Below, one piece after another: positions 52,739 through 61,274 of a stretch of DNA of 64,000 nt. This DNA comes from Saccharospirillum sp. (GTDB lineage: Bacteria > Pseudomonadota > Gammaproteobacteria > Pseudomonadales > Natronospirillaceae): the NCBI GenBank assembly GCA_022565595.1, contig JAIUML010000011.1:1-64000 (forward strand). Reading direction: 5' to 3'. Below the pieces are notes generated by a model, which was given only the letters and a program-made list of their open reading frames with translations, was not told where the DNA came from and made no database searches. How positions within the stretch are numbered: the stretch's first letter is position 1; the number at the start of each line of letters is the position of its first letter. A program made the position numbers and the translations under genes.

Positions 52739-53572
52739 ATGGACGAATTATTGGTGTTTGACCTCGACGGAACCCTCATTGGGGCGGACGAGCAGATTTC
52801 GGATTTAACCCGCCGCACCCTGGGCGCGCTGGATGAGCGCGGCATCGCCTGGACAGTCGCTACCGGTCGCATGCCACAGGGCGGCCGTGAAGCCTTGCCG
52901 GGTGTGCGTTTTCGTCAGCCTCAGGCTTACAAGAATGGTGTCTTGATCTGGGATCTGAACAACGACGTCATGATCAACTCACAACCGCTGGACCCGATCG
53001 AACTGGTCGAAGTCTGTCGTCGACTGGAGCTCAACGGCATCAACCCCTGGCTCAACACTCTGGATCATGAAGATCGCATTGGCGCGGTGATTCGTCGTAT
53101 CGGTACTGAGCGAGAGGAAGCCTGGGCCAAATACATGGAGAGCCAGGCGATCAGCATTCAGTTGATGGAGGATTTTTCCGGCATCAAGGAACAGATTCTC
53201 AATGTTTTTGCCATAACCGCCGACAGCAAGGTGCTGGACATGGCTGAAGAGTTGGCCGACGTAGCCGGTGTGCAAGTCTATGCCGGGCCAGACATGTATC
53301 AGCCTGGCTACTATTGGATGGACATTCACCACGTCAGTGGCACCAAGGGCGACGCGGTGAAATTCCTACAGCAGCAGACCGGCGCTCGCCGCATGGTCTG
53401 CTTTGGAGATTCCGACAACGACCTGAGCATGTTCGCCCTGGCCGACGAAGCCTACGCCATGGAAAATGCCTTGCCGGAACTCAAGGCGATGGCGACCGAT
53501 GTGATTGGTAAAAACGTGGACGATGCCATCGCTCACTTCCTGATCGATCGCTATAACCTGGTGCTAAAATAA
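52739..53572 (+). CDS. HAD-superfamily phosphatase, Cof type
   Basis: A 277-residue phosphatase. Motif I is FDLDGTLIG (Asp8 and Asp10), motif II is VATGRMPQ, and motif IV is CFGDSDNDLSMFALA, followed by AYAMENALPELK, a Cof/YidA-like ending. The large cap between motifs II and III is of the C2 type. The substrate is probably a sugar phosphate or nucleotide. It follows rpe, but it is not the Gph phosphoglycolate phosphatase, which has a small C1 cap. Confidence 0.85.
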   Translation: MDELLVFDLDGTLIGADEQISDLTRRTLGALDERGIAWTVATGRMPQGGREALPGVRFRQPQAYKNGVLIWDLNNDVMINSQPLDPIELVEVCRRLELNGINPWLNTLDHEDRIGAVIRRIGTEREEAWAKYMESQAISIQLMEDFSGIKEQILNVFAITADSKVLDMAEELADVAGVQVYAGPDMYQPGYYWMDIHHVSGTKGDAVKFLQQQTGARRMVCFGDSDNDLSMFALADEAYAMENALPELKAMATDVIGKNVDDAIAHFLIDRYNLVLK

Positions 53573-53661
53573 TGGCCCCTGAGCCATGGCGGTTCTGCGG
53601 ATGCCTTCGATCGAGTCGACGGCCATATCGATAGCCCACTCGGTCGGCGGCGAGCCAGTAT

Positions 53662-54330
53662 TCAGTGATCCTGATTGAACAGAAAGTTGGCGATCAGTTC
53701 CTTGCCGCCTTCGGTGGCGAAGGATTCGGGGTGAAACTGTATGCCGTGTATCGGGTAGTCGCGATGCTTCACACCCATTATCTCGAAACGACCGCCACGG
53801 TGAATGCGTTCTCTGTCGTCGAAGTCGTCCGGCTTGAGCTCACCAACGGTGGCCGTCACTTCCAGTTCTTCCGGGAAGCTTTCTGCTTCGGCAATCAAGG
53901 AGTGGTAACGCATCACTTCAACGCCGTCCGGTATGTTCAGGAATACCGAGGCTTCCTTGTGGTGAACCGGGCTGACCTTGCCGTGCATTGGCAAGGGCGC
54001 CTTGACTACCTTGCCGCCGAACACATGAACGATGCCCTGCATCCCCAGGCAAACACCCAGGGTGGGAATGGTTGGCCCCAGCTCGCGAATGACTTCGGCG
54101 CAAACGCCGAAATAGTTCGGGTCTTCTGGAGAACCTGGCCCAGGTGAAATGATGATGCGATGGGGCTTGCGTTGTTCAATTTGTTCCAGAGTGACTTCAT
54201 CGTTGCGTACCACGCGAACGTTGAACTGAACGATGCGGCCACGGTTCTGCGCGGTGCTCAACACCTCACCAACAAACTGATAGAGGTTGTAGGTAAAGGA
54301 GTCATAGTTGTCGATGATCAGTACATTCAT
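53662..54330 (-). CDS. trpG: Anthranilate synthase component II (glutamine amidotransferase)
   Basis: A 222-residue class I amidotransferase that supplies ammonia to TrpE. The oxyanion strand is IISPGPGSP, the nucleophile Cys is in LGVCLGMQ, and His-Glu are in GIQFHPESF. Related PabA proteins are similar, and in many bacteria one protein serves both; the overlap with trpE favours tryptophan synthesis. ATG 54330 overlaps the trpE stop by four bases. The trpD and trpC genes do not follow, so the pathway is split. Confidence 0.92.
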   Translation of the reverse strand: MNVLIIDNYDSFTYNLYQFVGEVLSTAQNRGRIVQFNVRVVRNDEVTLEQIEQRKPHRIIISPGPGSPEDPNYFGVCAEVIRELGPTIPTLGVCLGMQGIVHVFGGKVVKAPLPMHGKVSPVHHKEASVFLNIPDGVEVMRYHSLIAEAESFPEELEVTATVGELKPDDFDDRERIHRGGRFEIMGVKHRDYPIHGIQFHPESFATEGGKELIANFLFNQDH

Positions 54331-55724
54331 GAGCGCGACTCCTCTTTGATAAAGGGCTCCAGGGCCTTGGCCGTTCCGGCAAACTTACGCCGAATTTCCT
54401 CGTATTCATCGGCGGCATTGCTGTCAAATACGTTGCCGCCACAGGTTTGCACATAGGCGTTCTCACCCTTGGCGAAAACGGTACGAATGGGAATGGAAAA
54501 GGTACAGTCGCCATTGAATGAAAAGTGCCCCACGGCTCCACCGTAGGGGCCACGGCCATCGGTTTCCAGATCGTTGATGATCTTCATGGCTTCAATTTTT
54601 GGTGCGCCAGTCAGGGTGCCTGCCGGGAAATTACTGGCGAGCGCGGTAAACATGTCGTCATTCTCGTCAATGATGCCGACAATCTCACTTGAGATATGCT
54701 GCACATGACTGAAGCGCTTGATGTCCATCAGGCTGCGTACCTTGACGGTGCCGAAGCGCGCCACTCGGCCGATGTCGTTGCGGTGCAAATCGACAATCAT
54801 GTTGTGTTCGGCAATTTCTTTTGGATCGTTCAGCAGCTTGCGGGCAAGGGCGGTATCTTCTGCTGCATCCTTGCCACGCCTGGTGGTGCCGGCCAGTGGG
54901 AAGGTTTCCATCTCACCCTGGCGCAAGCGGAACAGCATTTCCGGGCTGGCGCCGATCAGCTTCTGGTCGCCGAATTTCAGGTAGTACATCTGCGGTGAGG
55001 GGTTCACCTCACGCAGTTTCTCATAGAGCGCAATGCTGTCGCCTTTCAGTCGCAGCATTTTCTTGAAGCCGACTTCACACTGGAAGATCTTGCCTTCGAT
55101 GATGTCATTTTTTACTTTCGCCACGGCTTCGGCGTGTTGTTGCTGGCTCATGGTGTCTTCCAGCATTTCGACTTCCAGTTTGCCATTGCCTTTGTAGGGT
55201 TCGGCGATCAGTTGTTCAAGGAATTGAAAGCGGCTGTTCTCGTAATAGAAGTAGAAAACCTCACCGGTCATTTTGTCGAAGACCAGGCCGTCCTTGTACA
55301 GACCAAAGCGAAAGGTATCGAACCAGTCGTGTGACTTGAGCTTGAGTGTGGGCTCGAAATAACTCATGGCATCGTAGCCAAGGTAACCCGTCAGGCCGCC
55401 TGCGTACTTGCGCGAGATGATGTTTTGCGGCATGACTTCGCGCAGCAACTGGTAGGGGTTTTCGCTTTCGTATTCGGTGACTTTGCCTTCGCGGTCTTCA
55501 ATGCTGAGCGTGGTGTCGTTGGCGTAAAGCTGGTACTCGGGGTCGAAACCGATGATGGAGAAGCGAGCAATATGGCTATCTTCCCCCAGGGATTCGAGCA
55601 TAAAACAGGTGTCGAATTGCTTTTCGATTTTCTGGAAGAGTTCGAAAAAGTCGCAATCCGACGCCAGCTTGACGTAATGTGGCTTACGCGGCAACGTAAA
55701 GGGAACGGGTTTTTTGTCAGACAT
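54327..55724 (-). CDS. trpE: Anthranilate synthase component I
   Basis: A 465-residue chorismate-using enzyme. The tryptophan feedback site is visible as CFMLESLGED (LLES-type motif) near residue 40, and the catalytic part as FPLAGTTRRGKD, DLHRNDIGRVARFGTV and TGAPKIEAMKIINDLE, then GRGPYGGAVG and RTVFAKGENAYVQTCGG. ATG 55724 has GAGG eight bases upstream; the TTG two codons earlier is less likely. It lies nine bases after trpR and overlaps trpG, so trpR-trpE-trpG reads as one operon. Confidence 0.95.
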   Translation of the reverse strand: MSDKKPVPFTLPRKPHYVKLASDCDFFELFQKIEKQFDTCFMLESLGEDSHIARFSIIGFDPEYQLYANDTTLSIEDREGKVTEYESENPYQLLREVMPQNIISRKYAGGLTGYLGYDAMSYFEPTLKLKSHDWFDTFRFGLYKDGLVFDKMTGEVFYFYYENSRFQFLEQLIAEPYKGNGKLEVEMLEDTMSQQQHAEAVAKVKNDIIEGKIFQCEVGFKKMLRLKGDSIALYEKLREVNPSPQMYYLKFGDQKLIGASPEMLFRLRQGEMETFPLAGTTRRGKDAAEDTALARKLLNDPKEIAEHNMIVDLHRNDIGRVARFGTVKVRSLMDIKRFSHVQHISSEIVGIIDENDDMFTALASNFPAGTLTGAPKIEAMKIINDLETDGRGPYGGAVGHFSFNGDCTFSIPIRTVFAKGENAYVQTCGGNVFDSNAADEYEEIRRKFAGTAKALEPFIKEESRS

Positions 55725-55733
55725 GGTCAAACC

Positions 55734-55982
55734 TCATGAGGCGTCGCGGTTGAGCGCACGCGAGCCGCGGGAAACTGTGGCGATGCCGACACCCAAGGTC
55801 TCGGCGATTTTGCGATGGGGTACACCTTCGCGCAGCAGTTTGAAGATCTGCAGGCGCTTGCCAATTTCTGTGTATTCCGCCGGGGTCAACAGGCTCTCGA
55901 GCGCTTCATCCATGGTGGCAGCATTGTCGATGGCCAGCAGGTGGCGAATCAGCTCGTCTTTGTAAGGGTCGGGTGTATTCAT
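55734..55982 (-). CDS. trpR: Trp operon repressor
   Basis: An 82-residue helix-turn-helix repressor that binds tryptophan as co-repressor. LLTPAEYTEIGKRLQIFKLL is the central helix pair, with LREGVPHRKIAETLGVGIATV and SRGSRALN the DNA-reading helices. E. coli TrpR is 108 residues, so the N-terminal arm is shorter. It is the first gene of an operon with trpE and trpG. No Shine-Dalgarno is present, and an operator-like palindrome abuts the start codon. Confidence 0.92.
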   Translation of the reverse strand: MNTPDPYKDELIRHLLAIDNAATMDEALESLLTPAEYTEIGKRLQIFKLLREGVPHRKIAETLGVGIATVSRGSRALNRDAS

Positions 55983-56018
55983 GTACTAGTACGATATAGA
56001 TTTGTCGGATCAGGTCAA
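55983..56018 (-). promoter_or_regulatory. trpR promoter and operator-like palindrome; message probably leaderless
   Basis: On the minus strand, TTGACC (56018-56013) and TATCGT (55996-55991), 16 bases apart, form a promoter. The perfect palindrome GTACTAGTAC (55992-55983), which contains the CTAG core of trp operators, directly touches the ATG at 55982. Transcription from this -10 would start within a few bases of the start codon. Confidence 0.6.
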
Positions 56019-56106
56019 GGTAATTTTGGGAAATCTCACTGGTTGTTGCAGTCAGGGAGGAGCCTGGCCTCTATAATGGCCTCAGTCAAACCACAGGAAG
56101 TCGCTG

Positions 56107-56886
56107 ATGCAAGGTACACAGGCTAAGAGAACCGAAGCGAACCCCGTAGTCCTGGTGACCGGTGCCAGTCGCGGCATAGGCAGAGCAACGGCACTGGCGA
56201 TGGCAGAGCAGGGCTATGCCGTCGCGGTGAATTATCTCTCCAACGGTCTGGCGGCTCAGTCGGTGGTCTCTGCCATTGAGGCAAGAGGCGGCGAGGCCCG
56301 AGCCTTGCAGGCGGATGTTGGCGATGAAGCTTCGGTAAAGGCCATGTTTCGCGAATTGGATGCCCATTTCGACGGCCCGCTGATGGCCCTGGTCAACAAT
56401 GCGGGCATACTGCTGCCGCAAATGAAGCTGGTCGACATGGATGCCGCTCGGGTCAACCATCTGCTGACGCAGAACGTGACCAGTTGTTTCCTCTGCTGCC
56501 GTGAGGCAATTAAACGCATGGGGCCGGACGGGCATGATATGGGCGGTGCCATTGTCAATGTATCCTCTGCGGCCTCTCGCATCGGCGCGCCGCACGAATA
56601 CATCGACTATGCTGCCACTAAGGGCGCGGTGGATACACTGACTTTGGGCTTGTCGAAAGAAGTCGCAGAACACGGCATTCGCGTTAACGCTGTGCGCCCC
56701 GGCTTTATCGACACCGACATTCACGCCGCCGGTGGTGAACCCGGGCGCATCGCCCGGCTGGCTCCCTCGATTCCCCTGAAGCGCGGTGGTACACCAGAGG
56801 AAGTGGCCAATGCCATTGTCTGGTTGCTTTCGGATGAAGCCAGCTATGTTACCGGGACTTTTATTGATGTTGCTGGGGGGCGGTGA
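56107..56886 (+). CDS. Short-chain dehydrogenase/reductase
   Basis: A 259-residue SDR oxidoreductase of the FabG-like branch. The cofactor loop is TGASRGIGRATALAMAE (about 18-34), then NNAGIL, catalytic Ser in VNVSSAASRIG and the Tyr-Lys pair in YIDYAATKGAV. The basic residue after the glycine loop (R at about 22) suggests NADPH. AGGAAG precedes ATG 56107. It is a single gene, and the substrate is unknown. Confidence 0.9.
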   Translation: MQGTQAKRTEANPVVLVTGASRGIGRATALAMAEQGYAVAVNYLSNGLAAQSVVSAIEARGGEARALQADVGDEASVKAMFRELDAHFDGPLMALVNNAGILLPQMKLVDMDAARVNHLLTQNVTSCFLCCREAIKRMGPDGHDMGGAIVNVSSAASRIGAPHEYIDYAATKGAVDTLTLGLSKEVAEHGIRVNAVRPGFIDTDIHAAGGEPGRIARLAPSIPLKRGGTPEEVANAIVWLLSDEASYVTGTFIDVAGGR

Positions 56887-56917
56887 GTCTTGTCGGCGGT
56901 GGTACGCGGCCGTGATC

Positions 56918-57130
56918 GGGTAGTCATTTCGGAGGTCGCCACAAGTAGGGATCAGGCTCATCCATGAGTCTGACCCAGAGGGCTCGCTGCGCTCATGCCA
57001 AAACGCTCCCGGCGTTTTGGTCCCTGTAGGCTCGGCGGCAGTATTCCGACCGCCATGGATGGCGTTAGTGCCGCTTTTGCAGGAGCAAAAAGCGGCCCTG
57101 GCTGCCGACGTCCTCCGAAATGACTATCCG
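56918..57130. repeat. Palindrome-bounded intergenic repeat unit
   Basis: Inverted arms TAGTCATTTCGGAGG (56921-56935) and CCTCCGAAATGACTA (57112-57126) enclose about 175 bases. They hold three further hairpins: GGCTCAT/ATGAGTC (about 56955-56970), CCAAAACGC/GCGTTTTGG (56998-57020) and CCGCTTTTGC/GCAAAAAGCGG (57071-57095). There is no gene inside. It resembles small non-autonomous intergenic elements. Confidence 0.6.
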
Positions 57131-57210
57131 ACCCCGTCCGCTTACACTATGGCAAAATTGCGCACCCATGAATCTTCTCCTTATAAGTTTTAAAATGGAT
57201 TGTTTATCAT

Positions 57211-57762
57211 ATGTCAGACAAGAACGAAGCCATTGTTCAAAGTGTCCGCAATTGGGTGGAGCGGTTTGTGGTCGATCTAAACCTTTGCCCTTTTGCCAGG
57301 CGAGAGCTGGTGAAGGAGCGAGTTCGATTTGTAGTGACTGAGGCAACCGACCAGATCGCCTTGTTGGCGGACCTGCAACTGGAGTTGCAACGCCTGGACA
57401 GTGATACAAGTATCGAGACGACTTTGTTGATTCACCCTCGGATACTGACGGACTTTTATGACTACAACGATTTTCTGGACGAAGCCGACACCCTGCTCGA
57501 ACATCTTGATTACGACGGCAAGTTTCAGGTAGCTTCCTTTCATCCTGATTATCAATTCGGTGGCACCGAGCCGGAAGATGCCGAGAACTACACCAATCGG
57601 GCACCCTATCCGGTATTGCATTTATTGCGTGAAGCAAGCCTTGAGCATGCGATCGACAGCTACCCGGATACCGACAAGATTCCCGAGCGCAATATTGCCT
57701 TGATGAATGAGATGGGTGCTGAAAAGTTGAAGTCGTTGTTGGCGACTTGTCTGGTCAAGTGA
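57211..57762 (+). CDS. DUF1415-family protein
   Basis: A 183-residue soluble protein of DUF1415, widespread in gammaproteobacteria and of unknown function. VRNWVERFVVDLNLCPFARRE (nucleotides 57244-57306), with the conserved Cys-Pro-Phe-Ala, LLIHPRILTDFYDYNDFL, VASFHPDYQFGGTEPEDAE and NRAPYPVLHLLRE are the family blocks, in order and complete. The invariant Cys and the His-Pro motif suggest a metal or thiol role, unproven. The 68 bases after it hold nothing that I recognise before the pseudogene. Confidence 0.88.
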   Translation: MSDKNEAIVQSVRNWVERFVVDLNLCPFARRELVKERVRFVVTEATDQIALLADLQLELQRLDSDTSIETTLLIHPRILTDFYDYNDFLDEADTLLEHLDYDGKFQVASFHPDYQFGGTEPEDAENYTNRAPYPVLHLLREASLEHAIDSYPDTDKIPERNIALMNEMGAEKLKSLLATCLVK

Positions 57763-57830
57763 AGTGGTAGAGTAGATGAACATTTGGCAGCCTTTAACTG
57801 AACGAGCTTCCATATTCTTAAAATTTTGCT

Positions 57831-58676
57831 TCAGGCGGCAACAACACACACCCGAGTCCCGTTAAACGCCGCATTGCCAGTCAGTTCGTCCACTCGTTGC
57901 TAATCCGTCAGATCGTTGATGCTTGCGCCCGGCTGAGTCTGCGCTGTGTTCATGGCTGTGTTCTCCCTGTTGTGGCCCCAGCCCTGGGGAATGCTGACCA
58001 CGCCCGGGAGCATGTCTTCGTCGATTTCAACTGGCAACGGAATGCTGCCTACGAGTGATGACACCAGGGCGGTTTGGCCGTCTTTCAGTCCGAGCCTTTC
58101 TGCATCTTCGGGGTTGATCTGTAGGGTGCAGCTATCTTTTCCTTTCACCAGTCGGTGCGAATTCTGGGTCCAGGTGTTGTGGCTGCGAGGTAGCCGCCGG
58201 CTGATCATGGTGAAGGGGTAACGGGTATCGCCAGTGGTGACCGTTTTGCTGAACTTGTTCAGTCGGTTCAGGTCATCCAGGTAGAGCTGTGGAGCCAGGT
58301 GAATTTTCCCGTCTTCGGTCTGTACACGCTATTCGAGGCAGGGCTGCAGTGGGCCGAGGTCGATGCCGTGTGGGTTGGCTTTCAGGTGTTCCAGGCTCAT
58401 GCCCTGGTCGCCGTAAGCACCCTGTTTCAGTCCGCCGTCGAGCAGCATTTCTGGTGTCAGGCCTTCGTCTTCCTGGCCCGTCAGGTACAGCCCCAGGTCC
58501 CGCAGTATTTCCCAGTCGTGTTTCTGGTTGGCGGTTTTCTCGAACAATGGTTCGGAAAATTTCGCGGTGTTGCGTACGGCGAAGGCGTTGAAGAACACAT
58601 CGTAGTGAGGCACTTCGAGGCCGCACATGGCTTCGCAGATATTGCAGGTACGGTAGTGAGTCTGAACCTCGCTCAT
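57831..58676 (-). pseudogene. Molybdopterin oxidoreductase, internal deletion and two stops
   Basis: The N-terminus (MSEVQTHYRTCNICEAMCGL) is the Fe4S4 start of a molybdopterin oxidoreductase, but the next residues (PHYDVFFNAFAVRNTAKFSE) belong to the middle of such a protein. Most of the 700-residue enzyme is therefore deleted in frame. Two single-base stops follow: TAG after LGPLQPCLE (a likely CAG) and TAG after SINDLTD (a likely GAG), with readable sequence beyond each up to a TGA at 57831. The molybdopterin-binding C-terminal domain (SHNTWTQNSHRLVKGKD, LKDGQTALVSS) is still recognisable. Confidence 0.85.
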
Positions 58677-58812
58677 GTCAAATGACTCGGTCGCTGGTTT
58701 TAAAATTGTTGTTTGGACCGAGTATGGCAGTAATGCGGGTAAAAATCAGGTCGTCAAAATGATCCGAACATCCAGACTTTGAATGAGCTTAAAGACTGTG
58801 AAAGACAGACGA

Positions 58813-59640
58813 TCATGCCGAAAGGGCATCGGTCGTCGTGCCCTCGCTACCCGCGCTTTTCCAAAGCTGTTGAGTCAAAGCGATAACAGCCGCAGTAGGT
58901 TTGTGTTCCATTCGATCCCGGTGGACCAGCAGATTCAGACCTGCAGTGATGGTCGGTTCGGCCAGAATGCGCACGCTGCCACGGTCAGCCCAATGTTGAG
59001 CGAGTTCTTGCTCCACGACGCCATAGCCGAGGCCAGCTCTGATCATTGAAAGCGTTACATGCTCATCTTCCGAGGACGACACGACTCTGCTTTGCTCACG
59101 TTCTCGGCCGATGATATGGGGCATCATCCGCGCCACTGGGCAGTTGCTGGAGGCCCAGATCCAGGGCAGGGCGGCGCGATCCTCGGGCTTTGCGGGTAGC
59201 GCACTTAGCTCACTGTCGGGCGGGCCGATCACACAGAACTCAATATCCGCCAGGCGAGTGACCTTTATGGAATCATGGGTCGGGTCTCCGTACATGAAAC
59301 CCAGGTCCAGTTTGCCTTGGCGGACCTGATCGGCAATCAGATAGGAACTGCTGGTGACCAGTTCCAGCTGCACCTGGGGGAGATCCTGGGCCGCCTTGCG
59401 CAGCAACTGATCGACTTTCAGGTATTCTGGCGCGCCATTCAAACCCAACGTCAAAGTGACAGGGGACTCGCAGCGCAGTGAGCGTGCGATATCGTCCAAC
59501 TCGGCGATCTGCATAAGCGCCTGACGTGCTGGAGACGGGAGTTTGCGGCCTGCCGGGGTCAATTCCATACCAAGACGTGACCGATCGAACAGGGTCAGGC
59601 CGAACTGTTCCTCAAGCTGACGCCGCCGCTCTGTAGTGCG
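58813..59640 (-). pseudogene. LysR-family regulator lacking most of its DNA-binding domain
   Basis: The effector domain and linker (ALMQIAELDDIARSL, then PVTLTLGLNGAPEYLKVDQL to the end, 251 residues from ATG 59568) are intact. Upstream the frame still reads RQLEEQFGLTLFDRSRLGMELTPAGR, the end of the LysR winged helix, but then turns into unrelated sequence near 59640. Helices 1-3 are lost. ATG 59568 is internal, so a product would not bind DNA. The junk at 59625-59760 reads on the plus strand as RAQLRAELLEMDTVRAEKD, which is also unrecognised. Confidence 0.8.
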
Positions 59641-59816
59641 TGCTCAATTGCGTGCCGAGTTGCTGGAGATGGACACCGTCCGAGCAGAGAAGGACGCTGG
59701 CCTGACTACTGGGGAGCTACGGCGAGAGGCCAGCAAGCCGTTCTGGAGAGCTTGAAAGACTGGGAGGTGCCGTTATTGCGGGCAGTCACCGCCTGGCAAG
59801 CCAAAGTGGGTAGATG
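59641..59816. other. Gene debris between LysR and MerR genes
   Basis: Sequence of unknown origin, with a short plus-strand coding-like remnant ending at a TGA at 59753-59755. It marks a past rearrangement that removed the LysR N-terminus. No insertion-sequence end is recognised. Confidence 0.4.
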
Positions 59817-60215
59817 TCAGATCCGTAAAGGCGGGCCATCAACAAAAGAGTCAATAATGGGGCATGGCTTGTGCTGACTGAGCTCACATTCCTGCGCCAA
59901 CTTCTCCAGGATGGTGCGAGCGATCTGCAGTTGGGAGAGCTGTTTTTCGATTGCGTGGAGACGCTGCAGTGCCAAATGCCGCGCCTTGTGGTGATCCTGG
60001 GAGGCATCCATCGCGAGGAGTTGCGCGATCTCCTTCAAGGAGAAGCCAGCAGCCTGGGCCCCCTTGATAAAGAGCACTCGCCTCAGGTGGCTTTCATCAT
60101 AGTGACGTACCTTGCCAGGGGCGTCAGGCACGTCCAGCAAGCCTTTGCGCTGATAAAAACGTAAGGTTTCGACACCTACTCCTGCCTTTGCTGCCAATTT
60201 CCCGATAGTAAACAT
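59817..60215 (-). CDS. MerR-family regulator
   Basis: A 132-residue regulator. The winged helix has TIGKLAAKAGVGVETLRFYQRKGLL and the family's GKVRHYDESHLRRVLFIKGAQ, followed by a long dimer helix and a short C-terminal effector part with two cysteines (QECELSQHKPCPI, C-x7-C), as in MerR- and CueR-like metal or thiol sensors. Residue R33 follows the Q-K-G-L turn. GAGG lies eight bases before ATG 60215. It is divergent from the glutaredoxin-MauE gene over a MerR-type promoter. Confidence 0.88.
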   Translation of the reverse strand: MFTIGKLAAKAGVGVETLRFYQRKGLLDVPDAPGKVRHYDESHLRRVLFIKGAQAAGFSLKEIAQLLAMDASQDHHKARHLALQRLHAIEKQLSQLQIARTILEKLAQECELSQHKPCPIIDSFVDGPPLRI

Positions 60216-60226
60216 GAGTAAGCCTC

Positions 60227-60258
60227 TTGACACCGTACCATGGTACGTAGTTTAAGCT
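60227..60258 (+). promoter_or_regulatory. MerR-type promoter with dyad operator
   Basis: TTGACA (60227-60232) and TAAGCT (60253-60258) are 20 bases apart, the long spacing that MerR proteins correct. The perfect palindrome CGTACCATGGTACG (60234-60247) fills the spacer, like the merO dyad. Confidence 0.8.
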
Positions 60259-60292
60259 TCTCTTCACTATTTGCAATGAGAGGAGGGGAGTC

Positions 60293-61045
60293 ATGACTAC
60301 GAACACCCAAAGCGCCTTGTTGTACCGCATGATGACAGCTGAGCATCAATGCCCTTATGGCTTGAAAACGCTGCATCTGCTGCGTCAGGCCGGATTTGAC
60401 GTGGAAGACCATCATCTCGCCTCGCGCGAGGAAATAGATTCGTTCAAGTCAGAGCATGAGGTTGAGACCACGCCCCAGGTATTTATCGACGGTCGTCGTA
60501 TCGGTGGCTATGAGGATGTACGCAAACACCTGGGCAAAGCAGTAAGCGACCCGGATGCTACAAGTTACCGGCCCGTGATCGCACTATTTTCAATGACCGC
60601 ACTGTCTGCGCTGGCATTGAATCTGGGGTTTAACGGAAGTTGGCTATCCGTTCAGGCGGTAGAGTGGTTTATAGCGTTATCGATGGTGGTGCTGGCGCTG
60701 CTAAAACTGCAGGATGTAGAAAGCTTTTCTTCCATGTTCCTCAACTATGATCTGCTTGCGCGTCGCTGGGTTCCTTACAGCTATGTCTACCCGTACGCAG
60801 AGGGTCTGGCTGGTGTGCTGATGGTCGGTGGCTTGTTGAATTGGTTATCGATTCCTGTGGCATTGTTCATCGGTGCTGTGGGTGCATTGTCTGTAGTCAA
60901 GGCTGTTTATGTGGATAAACGGGAGATCAAATGTGCCTGTGTCGGCGGCGCCAATAACGTACCTTTAGGCTTTGTTTCTCTGACCGAAAACCTGATGATG
61001 ATCGGCATGGCTTTGTGGATGTGGTATAGCCATGGGTGGTTTTGA
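60293..61045 (+). CDS. Glutaredoxin-MauE fusion membrane protein
   Basis: A 250-residue fusion. Residues 1-85 are glutaredoxin-like, with the redox motif CPYG (20-23), TTPQVFIDGRRIGGYEDVRKH as the cis-Pro and GSH-site region (nucleotides 60467-60529). Four hydrophobic segments follow (about 95-240), matching MauE/DoxX-like redox membrane proteins, with IKCACVGGANNVPLGF at the end carrying two Cys. It is probably an electron or disulfide relay between cytoplasm and membrane. GAGGGGAG precedes ATG 60293. The divergent MerR regulator likely controls it. Confidence 0.82.
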   Translation: MTTNTQSALLYRMMTAEHQCPYGLKTLHLLRQAGFDVEDHHLASREEIDSFKSEHEVETTPQVFIDGRRIGGYEDVRKHLGKAVSDPDATSYRPVIALFSMTALSALALNLGFNGSWLSVQAVEWFIALSMVVLALLKLQDVESFSSMFLNYDLLARRWVPYSYVYPYAEGLAGVLMVGGLLNWLSIPVALFIGAVGALSVVKAVYVDKREIKCACVGGANNVPLGFVSLTENLMMIGMALWMWYSHGWF

Positions 61046-61274
61046 AGGCATGACTTGAAAGTACTTCCTGGGCGTTGCGACCAAAACAGCCATAGGGCTG
61101 GTACCGCAAGGCAATTCAGGCGGAGCCAATGTCAGCCCTTTCAAGAGAATGCCAATTGAGCCGGATCTGGCCGCTGTAGTGCATAAGGCCAAATCCGGTG
61201 CATAGCTAAAGGAGTGCAACTCGAGGCAGCCAGTCCATGCGGTGCATTGTTGAGATGAGTGCACTCCTCTTCAA

